A DNA stretch of 48,782 bases, taken from NCBI GenBank assembly GCA_016181885.1, contig JACOYJ010000022.1, positions 1 through 48,782 on the forward strand, read 5' to 3'. Both the position numbers and the translations under genes were made by a program. Position 1 is the first letter of the stretch; every line of letters begins with the position of its first letter. Shown in pieces: positions 35,095 through 43,254 of this stretch. A model generated the notes under the pieces. It made no database searches. It was not told the origin of the DNA and was given only the letters and a program-made list of their open reading frames with translations. This stretch comes from Candidatus Pacearchaeota archaeon (GTDB lineage: Archaea > Nanobdellota > Nanobdellia > Pacearchaeales > GW2011-AR1).

Positions 35095-35525
35095 TTTTTC
35101 CCTACACTTCTTAATGTATCAAGAAAAAAGTCAGGAACTCTAACTATTTGATTTCTGCTATTAACAAAAACAGCTCTTGTTTCATCGAAAAAATTCACAT
35201 TATCATAAATATCACAAAATAGATAATCCATCTTTAAAACTCTGCTGCCTTCAAGAAAAACGCTTAATGTCACACCAATAGCATTTCCCTTATGGAGAGG
35301 AACTCTATATCCAACAATTCTATCAACCACAATCATTGAAACGCCTTTTTCTGCTCTAAAGAAAGAATCACTCCAGCCAAACTCGGATAAAAAATCTCTT
35401 CTAGCCCTTTCACAATATTGGAAATAATCGGGATTATTCAAATGCCCATTATAATCATTTTCATGTGTAACTATGTAAGAAAATCTTCCTTCATGCAGTT
35501 TTTCTCCTAAATCTTTCAAAGCCAT
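35091..35525 (-). CDS. Acyl-CoA thioesterase, hotdog fold (second copy)
   Basis: 144 residues with HENDYNGHLNNPDYFQYCERARRD, the YbgC/FadM-type motif with Asp24 as the likely catalytic residue. Similar in type to the 21036-21449 product but only distantly alike. Its end overlaps the SRP54 stop by 4 bases on the opposite strand. Substrate unknown. Confidence 0.83.
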   Translation of the reverse strand: MALKDLGEKLHEGRFSYIVTHENDYNGHLNNPDYFQYCERARRDFLSEFGWSDSFFRAEKGVSMIVVDRIVGYRVPLHKGNAIGVTLSVFLEGSRVLKMDYLFCDIYDNVNFFDETRAVFVNSRNQIVRVPDFFLDTLRSVGKN

Positions 35526-35577
35526 AAAAAATCTGGAAAAACAAACTTTTTAAGTCTTGTCATTCTTTAAGAATAAA

Positions 35578-36327
35578 ATGTCAAAAATCCTCGCGCAGGG
35601 TGCTGAAGCAATAATAAGGCTTGAAAATCAAGTTATTATCAAACGCAGAATTCCAAAAACATACAGATTAAAAATCCTCGACGATAAAATAATAAAATTA
35701 AGAACTCGCTCAGAGTTGAAACTTCTAGAAAAAGCATCAAGGATAGTTAATATTCCCAAAGTAATAAGCTCTAATGATAATAAGATAGTAATGGAATTTA
35801 TTGCGGGTCATAAACTTTCATCTAGCCTAGACAATTTTCCATTAAAAAACCAGAAACAAATCCTAAATCTTATTGGAAAAGATGTTTCAAAGCTCCATGG
35901 CGCAGGCATAATTCACGGAGATCTAACAACTAGCAATATGATTTTAGTCAATAACTCTAATAATAAAATAATAAATGTTAAGGATAAAAATATCAAAAAA
36001 AACAGATTAATATCTAAAAATAAATATGCGGATGTTAATGAGACTAATAAGGGGCTGGGTGGTCGGGGGATTAGTGATTTGGATAATAAAAATACTTTCA
36101 AAATCTTCTTCATAGATTTCGGCTTAGGATTTATAAGCAATAAACCAGAAGACAAAGCAGTAGACCTGCACCTGCTCAAGCAAGCCTTAGAAGCAAAACA
36201 CTTTAAGAATTGGCAAGAACTATGGAAAGAGTTTGAGAAAGGTTACAAACATTCAAAAGAATCAGTAAAGGTCTTTGAGAGGCTCAAAGCAGTTGAAAAA
36301 CGTGGGCGTTACAAGGAAAGATATTAG
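35578..36327 (+). CDS. bud32: KEOPS complex kinase Bud32
   Basis: About 249 residues from ATG 35578, chosen because MSKILAQGAEAII is the usual Bud32 start; an ATG seven codons earlier is less likely. Motifs: QGAEAII (nucleotide loop), VIIKRRIPKTYR (Lys), MEFIAGHKL, HGDLTTSNM (catalytic loop) and FIDFGLGF. It works with Kae1 to make the t6A base at position 37 of ANN-decoding tRNAs. Between the catalytic loop and DFG there is an unusual insertion of about 45 residues rich in Asn, Lys and Gly. Confidence 0.93.
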   Translation: MSKILAQGAEAIIRLENQVIIKRRIPKTYRLKILDDKIIKLRTRSELKLLEKASRIVNIPKVISSNDNKIVMEFIAGHKLSSSLDNFPLKNQKQILNLIGKDVSKLHGAGIIHGDLTTSNMILVNNSNNKIINVKDKNIKKNRLISKNKYADVNETNKGLGGRGISDLDNKNTFKIFFIDFGLGFISNKPEDKAVDLHLLKQALEAKHFKNWQELWKEFEKGYKHSKESVKVFERLKAVEKRGRYKERY

Positions 36328-36430
36328 CCCACGAATATTTTTTCAGTAGAAAAAACATAGAGGAAGATATAAGGAGAGATACTAATCTCTAAAATTCTCT
36401 AATTCATTATTCTTCCTTGCGATATTCTTA

Positions 36431-36973
36431 TCACTTTCTCATAAATTCAAACACAAATTCCTGATCTTCAATTCTTTGAGCAAGAACCAATGCCAATCCC
36501 TTTAGTGCAGAGATATCGTCAGCTTCTCTTGAATTAACAAGTCCCGAAATATCCGCTTCTTTTTCAAAACAAAATACTTGAGATAAGGAAGATTCATCTC
36601 CTAAAAAGTAAGCATGCGTAAGCCCCATTTCTCCCAATGTTTTATATTCTTGTCTTGATGCTAAAAAGTCTTTCGTCATTCTTCTATAAGGAACAACTAT
36701 TCCTCCTTCTTTATACTCTCCATTTAAAGTATATGCAGAAAGCTCTTTTCTTTTTAATTCGACAGCAACAATATTTCCATTCCTATATAACTCAACTCTT
36801 GCTATTGACTTATTCGATAAAGGATTTACAACATCTTCTGTAGATATGTCCCTATCTCCTAAATTAATGTTGAAATCAGTATAAATCATTCCAGCAATTT
36901 CTGCAGGAGTTCCAACCCGCAAAATATATGTTTTTTCCTCATCTTTGTTTGTTCTAATTAAATATTGCGTCAT
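36431..36973 (-). CDS. Accessory protein of the MoxR/VWA operon (unknown)
   Basis: 180 residues from ATG 36973, one base after the stop of the upstream gene; an earlier ATG at 37006 would overlap that gene. Soluble. It contains the segment GEMGLTHAYFLGDESSLSQVFCFEK, which looks like parts of the MoxR N-terminal region (KQAGFSHGYKLRSSEETGRLHYFEQ). Last gene of the operon. Unlike three of its neighbours it lacks the IPR-type tail. No family recognised. Confidence 0.7.
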   Translation of the reverse strand: MTQYLIRTNKDEEKTYILRVGTPAEIAGMIYTDFNINLGDRDISTEDVVNPLSNKSIARVELYRNGNIVAVELKRKELSAYTLNGEYKEGGIVVPYRRMTKDFLASRQEYKTLGEMGLTHAYFLGDESSLSQVFCFEKEADISGLVNSREADDISALKGLALVLAQRIEDQEFVFEFMRK

Positions 36974-36974
36974 T

Positions 36975-37427
36975 TCATTTCCTTTCAGGTATTTTAGGTA
37001 TGTCAATGCTCCAAATTCTTTTAGCTAAAGAATCAGACATAATTCCAGATTGAGGTGCTTTAAACAATCTTGGATAAACACAATAAAAGTTGCCAGTTAA
37101 ATGATGACAAGTAAACTCCCCTACTCTTTTGGCAGCAACATAATCATACCCTAAAACTTCTGCTAATTTTCTAGTTTGTCCGATAACATCCATTACTTCC
37201 CCGCCATCCAATTTTGTTCTTTCAACAACTATTGACAAATCACCTAAAGGTGTTTCGATAATGTTCTCCCCTAAAATAAGCTTTTGAGAGTTATACCTGA
37301 ACTTCCAATCATGTCCTAAGTTAGTTTTTTCGGTTGAAACAGATTTGGGAATTTTGAAAATGCCTTTCTCACCTGTTTCAACTAAAAAATATGGTTTCCT
37401 TGAACAATTTATTTCTCTTTCATCCAT
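36975..37427 (-). CDS. Accessory protein of the MoxR/VWA operon with IPK tail (unknown)
   Basis: 150 residues from ATG 37427, which follows the VWA gene's stop by one base; the longer frame to 37502 would run into the VWA coding sequence. The C-terminus RIWSIDIPKIPERK resembles the tails of two other proteins of this operon (PWKVQIPRIDK, PWDIKIPRLEG). Three cysteines. No family recognised. Confidence 0.7.
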   Translation of the reverse strand: MDEREINCSRKPYFLVETGEKGIFKIPKSVSTEKTNLGHDWKFRYNSQKLILGENIIETPLGDLSIVVERTKLDGGEVMDVIGQTRKLAEVLGYDYVAAKRVGEFTCHHLTGNFYCVYPRLFKAPQSGIMSDSLAKRIWSIDIPKIPERK

Positions 37428-37428
37428 T

Positions 37429-39207
37429 TTATCTTGATATCCCGAATGTTTTAAACAGCCTAAACATCTCGCTAGGAAGTTCATAAACTTTATCCCTGTC
37501 AATCACAGTATAGTGGTCTGAGCCTATCTCTTCAGTTAAACTTCTTGCATATTTTTCAAACTCTCTTCCTATTACAACCAAAAAAGGATACATCTTTTGA
37601 TCATATACCTCACGCATTGCAGCCTTTGCATCGTCAAAATTTTGATCTTCGCCATCTGTAATAATTGTTATTCCTTTTGGATGTTCTCTTTGTCTCCCTA
37701 ATAAACTTCCAACAGCTCTTAATGGCGGACCTAAATAAGTCCCGCCATCATCTTCTTTTTTCAAAGCCATAATTTTATTTGAACTTGTTGAATCATATCT
37801 CTCTGGAAAGTCATTTATTACATAAAGAACATTGCTTGAAAATCCAAACAATCCAATTGACCAGTCAGTTACTCCCAAAGCTTCAGCATTGATAAATAAT
37901 CCTGCTCTTATATCCTCAAGGATTTTATATGAATTAGTAGATGGAGTGATGTCTGCCAAAACAGCCCATGCAGGTCTTTGTTCATTTTGCGTACCTCTTC
38001 TAAAACATTTTCCATTTCCTTTAATTCTTGTAACTATTGACTCTAATTCGGATTGCAGATAATCTTCATAGTTTAATTCCTGCCCTTGAAAATCTTCCTT
38101 GTCTCCATAATGTTTAAGCTGCAACTGTCTAAAAATTCTCTTCATGCTTTCTATTTCACCAGTATACATGTTTCTAAAACTATCCTCTTTTTGCGCCATC
38201 TCTCCGGTAAATCGTGGCTCAACAACCTGAATCCTAACCCCATATTCCTTCTGGGCTTGCTGATATAAACTTGTTCTATCGTCGTCATTTCTTCCCGCGC
38301 CTTCGTCTTCTTTGTTTTTATCTTGATTATTTTTTGTCTTATCCTCTCCGTTTTCACCTAGTTTGGATAATTTTTCCTTTCCTCCGTCTAATTTCTCTGG
38401 TTTTTTTCCATCTTCTCTTCCTTCTCTTGGTTTTACCTCTTTTCCATAACCCTGCTGCGGACTCCCCGTATTTGGTTGAGAGTGATTTCCTGTCCCAAAC
38501 ATTGGGGGAAGTCTTGAAATAGGCTGGGTAATATCAAAATTTTCTTTAAATTTTTGATAGATTCTGCTCACAACTTCTTTATCTCTTTGAATAGAATCTG
38601 CCGTGCTTGTTAAAGCAACAACCTCTTCAAGAAGAATCTTATGTTTATCCGGAATTGGTTCAATAACTCTCCCTATTAGAGATTTTTGCAGATATTGTTC
38701 TCTAAAAACATCTAATTCCGACATGCCCTTTACACTTGGTCTAAAGTATTCTGCAGCTGGATGAAAAACTTCCTCATGGTGTCTTTTTACGCCCGGAAGC
38801 TGCTCTCTTCTTTGAGCATCAATTCTCCTGTCCTTGACAATCTTATCAATCCAGCCGGCAAGTGCGGGATTTTCTTTCAGTTCTGAATAATTTCTTTGAT
38901 GAAATTCTTGTACCAGATTAGTTTCCCCCTCTCTTAATTGCTCTATTTCTGCGCCGAAATATTCATTTATTTCCCTGATATGATCTGCCTCGTGTGCTGT
39001 TGAATCTGCTATCAGCAATTCATTATCTTTTTCAGATGCAAAACTACTCTCTCTTCTCGGAAGAAAGATTTGTGTTCCGTCAGTGCGTGGACAAGAACTA
39101 TTTCCCTCCAATACAATCAGATGCTTATCAGACGCTCCTTCTCCGATTCTGAAATCAATTATCTTTTCTAATTTCTCTGACAATCTGCCTGTATGAACAA
39201 TTGACAT
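37429..39207 (-). CDS. Von Willebrand factor A domain protein, NorD/CbbO/CobT-like
   Basis: 592 residues from ATG 39207 (the stop of the upstream gene is 2 bases before it). The N-terminal part has TDGTQIFLP and AHEADH (72-76 as HEADH), as in NorD/CbbO partners of MoxR ATPases. The middle is a highly charged, disordered linker (about 250-310, rich in Lys, Glu, Asp, Asn). The C-terminal VWA domain has DITPST, GGTYLG and TDGED as MIDAS-type motifs, slightly off the DxSxS consensus. Such proteins work with MoxR AAA+ ATPases to remodel or insert metal into targets. Confidence 0.88.
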   Translation of the reverse strand: MSIVHTGRLSEKLEKIIDFRIGEGASDKHLIVLEGNSSCPRTDGTQIFLPRRESSFASEKDNELLIADSTAHEADHIREINEYFGAEIEQLREGETNLVQEFHQRNYSELKENPALAGWIDKIVKDRRIDAQRREQLPGVKRHHEEVFHPAAEYFRPSVKGMSELDVFREQYLQKSLIGRVIEPIPDKHKILLEEVVALTSTADSIQRDKEVVSRIYQKFKENFDITQPISRLPPMFGTGNHSQPNTGSPQQGYGKEVKPREGREDGKKPEKLDGGKEKLSKLGENGEDKTKNNQDKNKEDEGAGRNDDDRTSLYQQAQKEYGVRIQVVEPRFTGEMAQKEDSFRNMYTGEIESMKRIFRQLQLKHYGDKEDFQGQELNYEDYLQSELESIVTRIKGNGKCFRRGTQNEQRPAWAVLADITPSTNSYKILEDIRAGLFINAEALGVTDWSIGLFGFSSNVLYVINDFPERYDSTSSNKIMALKKEDDGGTYLGPPLRAVGSLLGRQREHPKGITIITDGEDQNFDDAKAAMREVYDQKMYPFLVVIGREFEKYARSLTEEIGSDHYTVIDRDKVYELPSEMFRLFKTFGISR

Positions 39208-39209
39208 TT

Positions 39210-40037
39210 TTATCCGTCCTTGTCTATTCTTGGAATCTGAACTTTCCATGGGTCTACAAAGGGAGTTTCTACTTGGGAAATGTTGACTTGATTAGATTGG
39301 TTCTGCATAGTTTGCTGGATAGTTTTCTTATCTATTTCTACAATCGTTCCACTAAGTCTTCCAGAATCATACCAACTAATTTCGTGAAGAGGCATTCTTT
39401 GTAATGGAGAAATACCCGAGATTATTCTTTCAAAATTACCCTCTCCTACAAGTGGCAATCCATATCTTACAACAGCATTGCTTAATGCATCTCCTACTTG
39501 GAAAGTTCTTAAAAACTGTTCTTCAGAACGATATGTAAGATGTAATTTTAGATTTTCTTTGACAGTATAATCTCCATATTCCCCATATTTTTTACCAGAT
39601 GTTTCAACAATCCTTTCCCTTCCTGCACAAAATAATTCTTCTCCAACTTTTTCTTTTGTTAGGATCATTAAATCTAAGTCGCGAGGTTTTTTCCTTTCTG
39701 TTCTTGCTGTTTCAACTACACCTTTTCTCAATCCAAACCAGGTTTTTCTTGTTCTTGCAAACTGTGTTGGAAAATGCCGATACAACGTGCTTCCATATAT
39801 GCATACTGCGCTTATGTTTTTCGGAGTAACCTTCCTCTTGTCAATATTTGGAATTTCTATGGAAAAGGCGTTTAGATTTGCAACATATTTCCATAAATTG
39901 GTTAAATCTGCATTAACTGATAACTCTCCTTCGACAAATTTTTTAACTTCCGGGATAACTATCCCAAGACTTCCTAAAGTATCTGCTTCGTATCTTGACT
40001 GCATATATTCTGGAGTTATATCTCTTGAGTTTGCCAT
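39210..40037 (-). CDS. Nucleotidyltransferase-like protein with IPR tail, MoxR/VWA operon
   Basis: 275 residues. CIYGSTLYRHF (Gly82-Ser83) followed by RDLDLMILT (Asp120, Asp122) fits the GS...DxD core of polymerase-beta-type nucleotidyltransferases, but the spacing (about 36 residues) is longer than in minimal enzymes. The protein ends FVDPWKVQIPRIDKDG, a tail shared in form with the 41470 and 36975 products; an internal SIEIPNIDKRK (59-69) looks like a copy. Substrate unknown. Confidence 0.75.
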   Translation of the reverse strand: MANSRDITPEYMQSRYEADTLGSLGIVIPEVKKFVEGELSVNADLTNLWKYVANLNAFSIEIPNIDKRKVTPKNISAVCIYGSTLYRHFPTQFARTRKTWFGLRKGVVETARTERKKPRDLDLMILTKEKVGEELFCAGRERIVETSGKKYGEYGDYTVKENLKLHLTYRSEEQFLRTFQVGDALSNAVVRYGLPLVGEGNFERIISGISPLQRMPLHEISWYDSGRLSGTIVEIDKKTIQQTMQNQSNQVNISQVETPFVDPWKVQIPRIDKDG

Positions 40038-40045
40038 ATTGTCAC

Positions 40046-41473
40046 TTAAACATATTTATTTACAATATCCATTAATTTAGTATATAATTTTCCATCTCTT
40101 CTCTCAATATTGTTTTCATAAGTTGTTAGAGGATTGACGATATTATCTTCAAATAATTCTCTCATCGGAATAGTTGTTCCCATTATGATTCTTTGAGCCA
40201 ATTCAACTGCTCCTTTTAATCCTAAATCCCTCGAAAACTTTCTTGCTTCTGGCCTCATCTCTTCAACTGCATCAGTTATAAGTTCTGCAGTCTCATAATC
40301 TAATCCAGGAGCTCTTGCTTGCAGAATGTCAATCATATTATCTCTTGATGGATATCCTATTTTTAATTGGGAAAATCTTTGCAAAAGAGCATCATTTAGC
40401 TCATTAGTTGTATAATTACTATGAAAATTTCCTGCTGCTACAAATCTAAAATTAGGATTGGCTATAACAACCTCATGCCCAAATTGTGTGATGAGAGGCA
40501 ACTCTCCTGTTTCTAAAAAGATATTTAATCCAGTTAATTCATCTTGAGGTATTGGCGGCATTTCTTCCAATACATAAACTCCGCCATGAATCGCCGCTAA
40601 TGTTAGAGAGCCTGGTGAAAATGTTGGATTGCCGGGGCTTGGGACAAACTTTCCTATTGCAGTTGAAAGCCTAAAAGATGTGCTTCCCGTATCAAAATAA
40701 AAAGGAAGTCCTCTTTCACACGCATAATTTCTTGACAAAACTGTCTTGCCGTTTCCAGTAGGTCCATTAAGAATAACTGGCCTTATCCCATGGTCAAGAT
40801 ATTCAAAAAATCTCTCTTTTTCCCCCTCTTGGTCCTGGTAAGGAAATGCTCCTTCAATTACTCTCGGCTGAAAATGTTCTTTTACAAATTTTACAAAATT
40901 CCCTTCTACAACTTCTCTATGAACTTTCTGGGGTTTTTTAACTGGAACTTGTTTCTTTACAGTTCTTCCTTCAATATCTTGTTTGATTCTGTCATAGATG
41001 ACTATCGGCAAAAAGGACGTGTAATCTGAAATGTCTAAAGCTAAAACCGCCCTGGATAATCCATCTTGTTCAAAGTAGTGCAATCTCCCAGTTTCTTCCG
41101 AACTTCTAAGTTTATAGCCGTGTGAAAAACCAGCTTGCTTTAATTGCTCTGCTTCCTGGCTTGCCAAATCCTCCAAGCTTAATCTTCCAATGTCATATCT
41201 TCTGCTTCCTGTCTTTAAAATAAGCTCTTCATTTCCGCCAATAATTAAAATTGAATTCTGGTCGCCATTTCTCATCATAACCCTGTTTCTTTCAGGCAGA
41301 TACGAACTAATAGTTCCCAATAATCTATCATCTAAAGAAGTAACTATATAACGAACAGGCAAAGCAATTTCTTCCTTTAGTTCTGGATAATTAACAACTG
41401 CTTGAGCTTGACCATCTTCCAAATTAACAACTACTGCTCTTTTATCTTGAAAATCTACTGCATAATTATTCAT
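40046..41473 (-). CDS. MoxR-family AAA+ ATPase
   Basis: 475 residues. The N-terminal ~200 residues are not typical for MoxR and may be a family-specific domain. Then Walker A GPTGNGKT (237-244), Walker B VYVLEEM (Glu303/304), sensor 1 AAGNFH (Asn349) and arginine finger LLQRFS (Arg366), as in CbbQ/NorQ-type MoxR proteins. It probably forms a hexamer that acts with the VWA protein to remodel a client. Its start overlaps the upstream gene's stop by 4 bases. Confidence 0.9.
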   Translation of the reverse strand: MNNYAVDFQDKRAVVVNLEDGQAQAVVNYPELKEEIALPVRYIVTSLDDRLLGTISSYLPERNRVMMRNGDQNSILIIGGNEELILKTGSRRYDIGRLSLEDLASQEAEQLKQAGFSHGYKLRSSEETGRLHYFEQDGLSRAVLALDISDYTSFLPIVIYDRIKQDIEGRTVKKQVPVKKPQKVHREVVEGNFVKFVKEHFQPRVIEGAFPYQDQEGEKERFFEYLDHGIRPVILNGPTGNGKTVLSRNYACERGLPFYFDTGSTSFRLSTAIGKFVPSPGNPTFSPGSLTLAAIHGGVYVLEEMPPIPQDELTGLNIFLETGELPLITQFGHEVVIANPNFRFVAAGNFHSNYTTNELNDALLQRFSQLKIGYPSRDNMIDILQARAPGLDYETAELITDAVEEMRPEARKFSRDLGLKGAVELAQRIIMGTTIPMRELFEDNIVNPLTTYENNIERRDGKLYTKLMDIVNKYV

Positions 41474-42150
41474 TTTCTCTTTCCTTCCAATCTAGGAATT
41501 TTAATATCCCATGGATTTATAAAATGAGTTTCTGCTTGAGGCATCTCTGCTTTTTTGGGTTCAGCTTCTTTTCCTTGTGGCGCTTGAGGTGAATATGTTA
41601 TAAGAGAATCATGCCTCATCGCATTTTCAAGACCTTGCTTATATCTTGCAAACTCCCCAAGGTCTTGAACTGTTATAATATCACGATTTAAACTAATATC
41701 GTATTGGAAGGCAAATTTCTTCGCGTCATAAAGAAAGATGCCCGATAAAGATTCTTTTGTTGTATCCCTTACAGATAATCTAAAAGAATAGCCGCTGCCT
41801 TCGTAAGAAGTTCTGACTATTCTTGATCTATCGTAGCAACATCCAGACCCGTTTCGTTTAAATTTAGCATCTTTAGAAATTATTACTTTCAATAAAGCAT
41901 CCCTGCTATTTGAATCGTTAATTTTGCAAAACGCGTCATTATCAATTTCAAGACCCTCAGGAAAAAACATTGTCCCATCGACAAAATTTACCCGCCTAAG
42001 ATTCCAACCTGGGAAAATCTGAATTTCTTCCGCAAACCTCAGATTTGTTAAATATCTCCTGCAATTTAGCATGCTTACAAGCGCCTTAGCAATTTTCTCA
42101 TGCTGTTCCTCTCCCCTATCCGGATATCTTCCGTTACAAACTTTTTTCAT
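41470..42150 (-). CDS. Accessory protein of the MoxR/VWA operon with IPR tail (unknown)
   Basis: About 226 residues from ATG 42150; the ATG at 42165 is the alternative. It overlaps the 37-codon leader gene by 17 bases. The body is alpha/beta and soluble with adjacent cysteines (GSGCCYDRSR). A Pro/Glu/Lys-rich linker (about 190-205) leads to the tail FINPWDIKIPRLEGKRK, which parallels FVDPWKVQIPRIDKDG in the nucleotidyltransferase-like protein. No family recognised. Confidence 0.75.
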   Translation of the reverse strand: MKKVCNGRYPDRGEEQHEKIAKALVSMLNCRRYLTNLRFAEEIQIFPGWNLRRVNFVDGTMFFPEGLEIDNDAFCKINDSNSRDALLKVIISKDAKFKRNGSGCCYDRSRIVRTSYEGSGYSFRLSVRDTTKESLSGIFLYDAKKFAFQYDISLNRDIITVQDLGEFARYKQGLENAMRHDSLITYSPQAPQGKEAEPKKAEMPQAETHFINPWDIKIPRLEGKRK

Positions 42151-42247
42151 TTTTCTTATTCTCAAAAGATTTATTGATTGTGAGCTTCATTGCATGATTC
42201 TTGTCTCTAAAAGCGTCTTCTTCTATGCTTATGCTTAATTTCCCCAT
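42134..42247 (-). CDS. 37-residue leader protein of the MoxR/VWA operon
   Basis: A short frame beginning MGKLSISIEEDAFRDK with ATG at 42247, only about 24 bases after a TATA-like GATTTATAAGG. This makes it the first start codon on the mRNA, and it overlaps the next gene by 17 bases, the usual pattern for coupled archaeal genes. Charged, helical, no membrane segment. Too short to identify by family; promoter position is the main support. Confidence 0.5.
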   Translation of the reverse strand: MGKLSISIEEDAFRDKNHAMKLTINKSFENKKNEKSL

Positions 42248-42558
42248 AGCATAAATTAGTAAAGCTCATCCTTATAAATCTTTCTAAATTTACCACTTTA
42301 AAGTTAATAATAGATATTTTTCAGCAGAAAAAAATAGTGAGGGGTTGTAAAGTAAACCAGCGATCTTAACATAAAACTTGTTCACCACATATGCATGTTT
42401 TTATCATTAATAGCTAATAACAAATTTGCGAATGAAATGAGCAGCTAATTTTATTTATTATTTGCAGATTATTTAAGGAATCAAACTGTAGAATGTTAAG
42501 TTATGACCTTGACTCAGCAAAGATGCAAAGTTTAAATATTATAGAAGAATAATTATTT
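42248..42558. other. Intergenic region between the MoxR/VWA operon and purQ
   Basis: Holds the TATA box of the minus-strand operon (about 42270-42280), a copy of the family 2 repeat (42344-42446) and the purQ promoter region. A TATA-like AAATATTATAG lies near 42533. No further gene seen. Confidence 0.6.
42344..42446 (+). repeat. Dispersed intergenic repeat, family 2, copy 2
   Basis: Starts GTTGTAAAGTAAACCAGC and matches 19071-19174 over about 100 bases. Its end, AATTTGCGAATGAAATGAG, recalls the interior of the MITE-like family (ATCTGCGAACAAATGTGAG). A second partial match (GTTATGACCTTGACTCAGC, about 42502-42520) also has a counterpart near 19434. Target duplication not seen. Confidence 0.6.
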
Positions 42559-43254
42559 ATGGCAAAGCCTTTAAAAGTTGGAGTGATAAGATTTCCTGGC
42601 TCAAATTGCGATTTTGATGCTCTGCGATTTTTTCAGATATACGGGCACAATCCTGAATTTATTTGGCACAAAGAATCAAAAACAAATTTTTCGCATGATT
42701 TGATTGTTTTGCCCGGAGGATTTGCATTCGGAGATAGATTCTATGAAGAAGCTACTGGAAGTTATAATATAGACCCTGCAGTAATGGCTTTAAAATCCCC
42801 GGCAATGGAGATAGTTCGGAAATATGCAGAAAAAGGAAAGCCGATTCTTGGAATATGCAACGGATTCCAAATATTAACTGAAGCTGGAATACTGCCAGGC
42901 AAGCTGGAAAAAAATATTAGCGGAAAATTTCATTGCAATTTAGTAAAATGCGAAATAACTGGGAAATCTTTTTTTCATGATGAAGAAATTAAAGGAAAAA
43001 TCGTTTCAATTCCTGTAGCTCATGGACATGGAAGATATGTAATAGATGAAAAGACCTGCAAAGAGCTAAATTCAAAAGGCCAAATATTCTTAAAATACCT
43101 GGCTGAAGACAACCCCAACGGCTCTTGCGAAAATATTGCCGGGGTATGCAATGATAAAGGAAATATTTTTGGTCTAATGCCGCATCCGGAGAGAATACCT
43201 AAAGAAGAATGTTTTATAAAAGCTATAGAAAAATATGTCAAAAGATATAATTAA
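42559..43254 (+). CDS. purQ: Phosphoribosylformylglycinamidine synthase glutaminase subunit PurQ
   Basis: 231 residues, class I glutamine amidotransferase. [10 protein letters not shown] at the start, [11 protein letters not shown], the nucleophile elbow GICNGFQ and the catalytic His-Glu pair in MPHPER are all present. It supplies ammonia to PurL in step four of purine synthesis. The purL start lies inside its last 20 bases in another frame, so the two are coupled. I see no purS here. Confidence 0.95.
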   Translation: MAKPLKVGVIRFPGSNCDFDALRFFQIYGHNPEFIWHKESKTNFSHDLIVLPGGFAFGDRFYEEATGSYNIDPAVMALKSPAMEIVRKYAEKGKPILGICNGFQILTEAGILPGKLEKNISGKFHCNLVKCEITGKSFFHDEEIKGKIVSIPVAHGHGRYVIDEKTCKELNSKGQIFLKYLAEDNPNGSCENIAGVCNDKGNIFGLMPHPERIPKEECFIKAIEKYVKRYN

